Of a DNA stretch of 64,000 nucleotides, positions 59,837 through 64,000 are shown in pieces. A program made the translations under genes and the position numbers. The notes under the pieces are model-generated. The model was not told the origin of the DNA. It saw only the letters and a list, made by a program, of their open reading frames with translations, and made no database searches. Position 1 is the stretch's first letter. Each line of letters begins with the position of its first letter. The stretch is from Bog-532 sp963732345. GTDB lineage: Bacteria; Actinomycetota; Actinomycetes; Streptosporangiales; Streptosporangiaceae. The stretch lies in contig CAVSZI010000017.1 of NCBI GenBank assembly GCA_963732345.1, positions 186,001 to 250,000 on the forward strand. The letters run 5' to 3'.

Positions 59837-60679
59837 CTAGGCGTCGCGCTTGCGGAACAGGATAAAGCCGGCGATCAGGGCGGCCACGGTGTAGGCACCG
59901 AGCACGGCGAACTCGCCCCAGGGAGAGAACATGTTCGGGTGAGCGCCGCTCACCGTTCCGGTGATGGCATCACCGGCCGACGACGGCAGCCACCGCACCA
60001 CGTCCGCGTGCCAGCTACTCGGCAGCAGGTTGACCAGGATAGGGATGACGAACAGCACGGCCACCATGATCGTGATCGCCCCGGCCGTGTGCCGGATCAT
60101 CGATCCGATGGCGTACGCCAGCAGCCCGCACAGGGTGACGTACAGGGCCGCGCCGATCACGGCACGCAGCACATTCGGCTGCGAGAGCGTCGCGTTGTGA
60201 TGCGTGCTCGCCAGCAGCGCCTGCCCGAGCCAGAAGGCGGCAAAGGCGGCTACCAGGGCCATGATCAGGATGACGACGGCCATGACCGCGGCCTTGGCGA
60301 GGTACATGACGCCGCGCCGGGGCATCGACGTCAGCGACGTGCGGATCATCCCGGTCGAGTACTCCGAGGTGATCGTCAGCGCGCCGAGGACCACGATGAC
60401 GAGTTCGCCGAGGAAAAAAAGGCCCGCGAGGCTGGTCGCGGTCGCGTCGAAAGTGGCCCGGTCCGCCGGGCTCGTCTGGGACCAGTGCGCCGCAACACCG
60501 CCGGTGATCGCGGCGCCGATCCCGATACTGATCACCAGCAGCGCCAGCAGCGTCCAGTAGGTGGAGCGCACCGACCGGATCTTGGTCCACTCCGAGCGCA
60601 GCGTGCCCATCAGGCCCGCGCGGCCGGACGGGGTGGGCAGCGAAGAAAGGCGCGTGCCTTCTGTGGTTACCGTAGCCAT
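59837..60679 (-). CDS. ABC-2 type transporter permease
   Basis: A 280-residue membrane protein with six hydrophobic segments (YWTLLALLVISIGIGAAITG, then LAGLFFLGELVIVVLGALTI, AAVMAVVILIMALVAAFAAF, VIGAALYVTLCGLLAYAI, AITIMVAVLFVIPILVNLLP and LGAYTVAALIAGFILF). SEWTKIRSVRSTYWT at the start is typical of ABC-2 permeases that pair with CcmA-like ATPases. It starts 1 bp after the stop of the ATPase gene, so they are co-translated. Substrate unknown; drug or lipid export is usual. Confidence 0.9.
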   Translation of the reverse strand: MATVTTEGTRLSSLPTPSGRAGLMGTLRSEWTKIRSVRSTYWTLLALLVISIGIGAAITGGVAAHWSQTSPADRATFDATATSLAGLFFLGELVIVVLGALTITSEYSTGMIRTSLTSMPRRGVMYLAKAAVMAVVILIMALVAAFAAFWLGQALLASTHHNATLSQPNVLRAVIGAALYVTLCGLLAYAIGSMIRHTAGAITIMVAVLFVIPILVNLLPSSWHADVVRWLPSSAGDAITGTVSGAHPNMFSPWGEFAVLGAYTVAALIAGFILFRKRDA

Positions 60680-60680
60680 G

Positions 60681-61658
60681 TCAGCTCGTCCTCACCGCGG
60701 GTGCCTGCTCGGTTTCCGTGCCCGCCGACGTGGGCGCGGCGGGGGCGTCCGCCGCGGCTCCGGCGTGGTACTCCACGCTGTCCGCGGTGAGCTCCATAAA
60801 CGCCTCCTCCAGGGACGCGCGGGTCCTGGAAAGCTCGTGCAGCCGCACCCCGGCCTCGAACGCGACGTCGCCGACCCGTTCGGTGGGCATGCCCTTGACC
60901 AGGAGCGACCCGTCACCGTTAGCCGTCGCGGTCCCCCCGGCCGCGGCGACGGCTCTGGTCATCACGTCGATCTGCGGCGTGCGCACCCGGACGGTCTCGG
61001 TCGAGTTCTCCGCGATGAATTTCTCGATCGTGGTGTTGGCGATCAGCTTGCCCCGGCCGATCACGATGATGTCGTCGGCGGTGTTCTCCATCTCCGACAT
61101 CAGGTGGCTGGAGACGAACACCGTGCGGCCCTCCCCCGCCAGCGCCTTCATCAGATTACGGATCCAGCGGATGCCCTCCGGGTCCAGCCCGTTGACCGGC
61201 TCGTCGAACATCAGCACCGACGGGTCGCCGAGCAACGTGCCGGCGATACCGAGCCGCTGGCTCATGCCCAGCGAGAACCCCTTGGACCGCTTCTTCGCCA
61301 CCTCGCTCAGCCCGACCAGCGACAGCACCTCGTCCACCCGCCGCTTGGGGATGTTGTTCGTCTGCGCCAGGCACAGCAGATGGTTGTACGCGCTGCGGCC
61401 GCCGTGCACGGCCTTGGCGTCTAGCAGCGCGCCGACCTCGCGCATCGGGTAGTCCAGTTCCCGGTACTGCTTGCCGTCGATCTGGACCGATCCGGCGGTC
61501 GGGTAGTCCAGGCCCAGGATCAGCCGCATGGTGGTGGTCTTGCCCGCCCCATTGGGGCCCAGGAACCCGGTCACCTTGCCTGGTTCCACGCTGAAGGAGA
61601 GATCGTTGACAGCGAGCTTCTCTCCGTATCGTTTCGTGAGGCCCCGTACCTCGATCAT
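60681..61658 (-). CDS. ABC transporter ATP-binding protein (CcmA/DrrA-like)
   Basis: A 325-residue ATPase. Walker A is GFLGPNGAGKTTTMRLILGL (residues 32-51), the signature is FSLGMSQRLGIAGTLLGDPS (with Leu-Gly-Met-Ser-Gln in place of LSGGQ), Walker B is VLMFDEPVNGLDPEG, and the H-loop is VFVSSHLMSEMENTADDI. A C-terminal domain of about 100 residues, ending in an Ala/Pro/Glu-rich tail, is typical of DrrA-like ATPases. ATG 61658. It drives the permease directly downstream (1 bp). Confidence 0.93.
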   Translation of the reverse strand: MIEVRGLTKRYGEKLAVNDLSFSVEPGKVTGFLGPNGAGKTTTMRLILGLDYPTAGSVQIDGKQYRELDYPMREVGALLDAKAVHGGRSAYNHLLCLAQTNNIPKRRVDEVLSLVGLSEVAKKRSKGFSLGMSQRLGIAGTLLGDPSVLMFDEPVNGLDPEGIRWIRNLMKALAGEGRTVFVSSHLMSEMENTADDIIVIGRGKLIANTTIEKFIAENSTETVRVRTPQIDVMTRAVAAAGGTATANGDGSLLVKGMPTERVGDVAFEAGVRLHELSRTRASLEEAFMELTADSVEYHAGAAADAPAAPTSAGTETEQAPAVRTS

Positions 61659-61953
61659 GTAGTTGTCCCTTCATGCCCGTGAGCACGCCCGGAGGAACCG
61701 GGCATAATCATTCTCGCGCATTTGAGCCGGCGGTTCGGCGCCCGCGACGGTGCCCGCGTTCTTGCCCGCGTTCTTCTCCACGGTAGGCGCCGCCGGGAGT
61801 CCGGCGAAGTGCCGTACGTCCACAGCGTGTCATGACGGATGTCATGGGGCATCCGCCCAGAGGGTGATTCGGGAGTGCACCCACCGGATGATCTCCCATC
61901 GGCCGGACGCCTGATCGCTGGTCGCCGGGGCTCGCCCGCGGCAGGGAGAAGGG
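61659..61953. other. Promoter region of the ABC operon and 3' flank of the cupin gene
   Basis: About 295 bp without a gene. A doubled TGCCCGCGTTCT 12-mer at about 61749-61774 resembles the 12-bp repeat in the HAD gene at 63.9 kb. Confidence 0.4.
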
Positions 61954-62505
61954 TCACCGACGTCCGTTCGGCTGAATTATTCTGCCCTGCGGAGCCGTGG
62001 CCCGGGCGCGCGCGTGCACGCTGACCGTGTATCCGGCGCTGCGGTTGATGACCTGGTGCAGCTGGCCGCTCCCGTGGACCCGCATTTTGCCCGGCAGCAG
62101 CGGCGCCGTCGCGACCCCGCCGTCGCCGAAGACCTGCTCGGTGACCTCCCCCGCGACGACGGCCACCACTTCGCAGCCGCAGTTGCCGGCATCGGCGCTG
62201 TCATCAACTGGCCAGCCGCCCTGCGCCGGGCCGCCGTATGCCAGGGGCGGGATGGTCATGAGCCACACCTCGGCCGGGCCCTCAACCGGGATGCTGACGC
62301 GCACGGGCCGTTCCGGGTCGAACCGCACGAGCCCCCACCACCGCTCCGGGGCGGCTGTGATGAGCCGCAACTGGCGGGCCAGCTCGCCGACCGTCGGGGT
62401 GGCGCTGACCGCCGGGGCCGGCTGCTCGTGGGAGCGGCCCGGTCCGGGGCGCCCGGAGTCCATGAGCTGGGCGATTTCCGGGGCAACGGAAACGTCGAGG
62501 TTCAC
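61954..62505 (-). CDS. Cupin-fold protein, cysteine-dioxygenase-like outline
   Basis: A 183-residue protein. An N-terminal helical region (TPTVGELARQLRLITAAPER) is followed by a beta-barrel with GCEVVAVVAGEVTEQVFGDG and LLPGKMRVHGSGQLHQVINR, then SAGYTVSVHARAR. The late His and the SVHARA strand recall the cysteine dioxygenase branch of cupins, but the usual early HxH pair is not clear. Substrate unknown. ATG 62505. Confidence 0.72.
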   Translation of the reverse strand: MNLDVSVAPEIAQLMDSGRPGPGRSHEQPAPAVSATPTVGELARQLRLITAAPERWWGLVRFDPERPVRVSIPVEGPAEVWLMTIPPLAYGGPAQGGWPVDDSADAGNCGCEVVAVVAGEVTEQVFGDGGVATAPLLPGKMRVHGSGQLHQVINRSAGYTVSVHARARATAPQGRIIQPNGRR

Positions 62506-62616
62506 TGAATCCAGTCCTTCACGTGGTGTCCAGGGGATCCCCGGTCAGCGCGGGGGGCCGGGGATATGTTCACCCGGCGACGGGGTGAGCCAGGACTGGC
62601 CGATCGGACGGCGCCC

Positions 62617-63999
62617 TCAGCGAGGGCGGGCGATCATGGGGTCAGCGCGGCAGGCAGCCGTCAGCGACAGCAACACGAAGGACAGTGACCGCGCGCGCCC
62701 GTCGCCGCGCGACGTGAATCGCTGCGGCGGGGCATCCGGATGCGGTCGTCCACGGTACATAGGACAGCGCATCCCGGCCGCGCTTGTCAAACTGGCACGG
62801 CAAAACGGCGGGCCACAACGTGCCCGACGAGGCGATTGCGCTGGCATTAGCCGCGGAACCGTGCCGTCTGGTAAGCGGGGTTCTCCCAGAGTCTGAAGGG
62901 CCTGCTTGATGTGGTCGGCGGTGAGGCCGTCGCGGGACCAGGCGGCGCCGCACAGGGCACGCAGGCCGTCGATCCTGGCCCCCCGGCCGGACAGCTCCAG
63001 CTGGCCGTCGTCCGTCCAGCGCGCCGTCCAGCCGCCACAGCCGAACGTGCCCCCCTCGGAGCTGACCGCGGGCTGGGGCTCAAGCAGGCCGGAAAGATCG
63101 TCGGCCACGTAGGTGGGCCGCTGGTGCGGGGGCGCGAGCACCGCCTCGGCGGGGCCGGTCACTCCGGTCAGGACCAGCAGGCTGTCCGCGTCCACCCGCC
63201 ACGCGGCCTCGATGTCGGTGTCGAGCCGGTCGCCGACCACCAGCGGATGGCGGGCCCCGGTCCGTATCACCGACTCTTTGTGCAGCGGCGGCTCGGGCTT
63301 GCCCGCGATCAGCGGGGTACGCCCGGTCGCATAGGCGATCACCTGCAGCAGCGAGCCGTTGCCGGGCTGCAGCCCGTGCAGGCTGGGCAGCGTGCGGTCG
63401 GCGTTGGTCCCGACGAACAGCGCGCCGGCCGCGACGGCCCGGCCGCCCTCGGCGAGCGTCGGGTAGCTGATGCCGGGGGCGTAGCCCTGGACGACCGCCG
63501 CGGGCCGTTCGGCCGCGGTGGACACCGGGCGGAGCCCGCGTTCCCGCAGCGCGACCCGCAGCCCCATGCCGCCGATGGCCAGGACGGCCGAGCCCGCAGG
63601 CAGCCGCTCCGCCAGAAGGCGCGCAGCGGCCTGCGCCGAGGTGACGACATCCTCGCGTGTGGCGGAGATCCCGAACCCGTTCAGGATCTCCGCCACGGCG
63701 GCCGGCGTGCGGTTCGCGTTGTTCGTGACGTAGGCGAGCCGCATGCCTTCGCCGCCTGCGTTGCGCAGCGCCTGGCTCGCGCCCGGTATGGCCTGACCGC
63801 CGATGTACACGACCCCGTCGAGGTCCAGGAGGGCGACGTCGTAGACCTGGCAGAGGGGCTTTTCGCTGGCCCGGGGCGCGACCGGTCCCGCGTCTCGGCC
63901 CGCGTTCTGGCCCGCCTTCTGGCCCGCGTCCTGGCCCGCATCCTGGCCCGCATCCTGGCCCGCGTCCTGGCCCGCGTTCTTGCCCGCCTGCTGGCTCAA
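62617..63999 (-). CDS. HAD-IIA phosphatase (NagD-like), probably incomplete at the window edge
   Basis: At least 460 residues. The catalytic loop is VALLDLDGVVYIGGQAIPGA (nucleophile Asp). YVTNNANRTPAAVAEIL is motif II with the Thr-Asn-Asn of subclass IIA; AGKPEPPLHKESV has the motif III Lys; HPLVVGDRLDTDIEAAWRVD is motif IV. The C-terminal region after DHIKQALQTLGE is unlike the family and may come from a lost stop. The N-terminus is a Gly-Gln-Asp-Ala repeat tail; the only start inside the window is a TTG at 63999, so the real start may lie beyond it. Substrate: a small phosphate ester, unknown. Confidence 0.82.
   Translation of the reverse strand: MSQQAGKNAGQDAGQDAGQDAGQDAGQKAGQNAGRDAGPVAPRASEKPLCQVYDVALLDLDGVVYIGGQAIPGASQALRNAGGEGMRLAYVTNNANRTPAAVAEILNGFGISATREDVVTSAQAAARLLAERLPAGSAVLAIGGMGLRVALRERGLRPVSTAAERPAAVVQGYAPGISYPTLAEGGRAVAAGALFVGTNADRTLPSLHGLQPGNGSLLQVIAYATGRTPLIAGKPEPPLHKESVIRTGARHPLVVGDRLDTDIEAAWRVDADSLLVLTGVTGPAEAVLAPPHQRPTYVADDLSGLLEPQPAVSSEGGTFGCGGWTARWTDDGQLELSGRGARIDGLRALCGAAWSRDGLTADHIKQALQTLGEPRLPDGTVPRLMPAQSPRRARCGPPFCRASLTSAAGMRCPMYRGRPHPDAPPQRFTSRGDGRARSLSFVLLSLTAACRADPMIARPR
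63898..63993. repeat. 12-bp in-frame tandem repeat (8 copies)
   Basis: Eight units of GGCCCGCGTCCT type, starting at 63898 and every 12 bases, code on the minus strand for Gly-Gln-Asp-Ala-like tetrapeptides at the N-terminus of the HAD protein. The last unit is degenerate. Confidence 0.9.
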
Positions 64000-64000
64000 G

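Overview
The window is about 64 kb of very GC-rich DNA with strong G/C bias at third codon positions, frequent GTG starts and an actinomycete gene set: GlnE, a GlnA2-type glutamine synthetase, an actinobacterial LexA, an F420-dependent LLM oxidoreductase, an ECF42 sigma factor with its DGPF partner, RsbW-like ATPases and a LysM-transglycosylase secreted protein. The chromosomal backbone (glnE, glnA2, nadE, panB, map) recalls the order known from Streptomyces. A filamentous actinomycete, perhaps of the Streptosporangiales, is my best guess; the lineage cannot be fixed from sequence reading alone.

Layout. 0-6.5 kb: small hypothetical genes, a broken tetR, a GNAT gene, a divergent AraC/alpha-toroid pair and the DGPF-ECF42 operon. 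6.7-13.9 kb: glnE, a small XRE regulator, an S9 peptidase, an RsbW-like ATPase and lexA. 14-26.5 kb: accessory genes mixed with much decay (frameshifted phosphatase, internally deleted quinone oxidoreductase, remnants of an alpha/beta hydrolase, a DUF4260 protein and an MBL-fold protein), plus FKBP, VOC, PspC, cupin, a secreted hydrolase, DUF5996 and DUF2127 genes. 26.5-30.1 kb: a tetronate (D-erythronate/L-threonate) module of denD, an otnK-like kinase with a 3' frameshift, and an ltnD-like dehydrogenase. 30-35.8 kb: a UvrD-like helicase, a DHA2 exporter with a divergent tetR remnant, a SPASM-domain remnant, a CoA-binding protein and an FAD-enzyme stub. 35.9-41 kb: glnA2, nadE and a CmtR-like sensor with a CDF transporter. 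41-42.6 kb: a GntR/KorSA-like regulator beside the wreck of an AAA ATPase, probably a decayed integrative conjugative element. 42.6-54.5 kb: a DHA2 exporter/TetR operon with a candidate operator, a serine hydrolase, panB, a PaiB-like gene, DUF427, an LLM oxidoreductase, two genes each carrying two YbjQ-like modules, and map. 54.5-58.5 kb: a recombinase graveyard (two broken large serine recombinases, coupled small genes, a mini-GntR, two large hairpins). 58.5-64 kb: a MerR gene between 54-bp direct repeats, an ABC exporter pair, a cupin gene and a HAD phosphatase reaching the window edge.

The most unusual feature is the number of short tandem repeats placed on or just after stop codons (alpha-toroid, FKBP, DUF5996, nadE, CoA-binding and tetR genes), with further in-frame repeats inside glnE, DUF2127, HAD and an exporter. 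Single-base frameshifts in otherwise well-kept genes are also frequent, so some calls of decay could be assembly errors.
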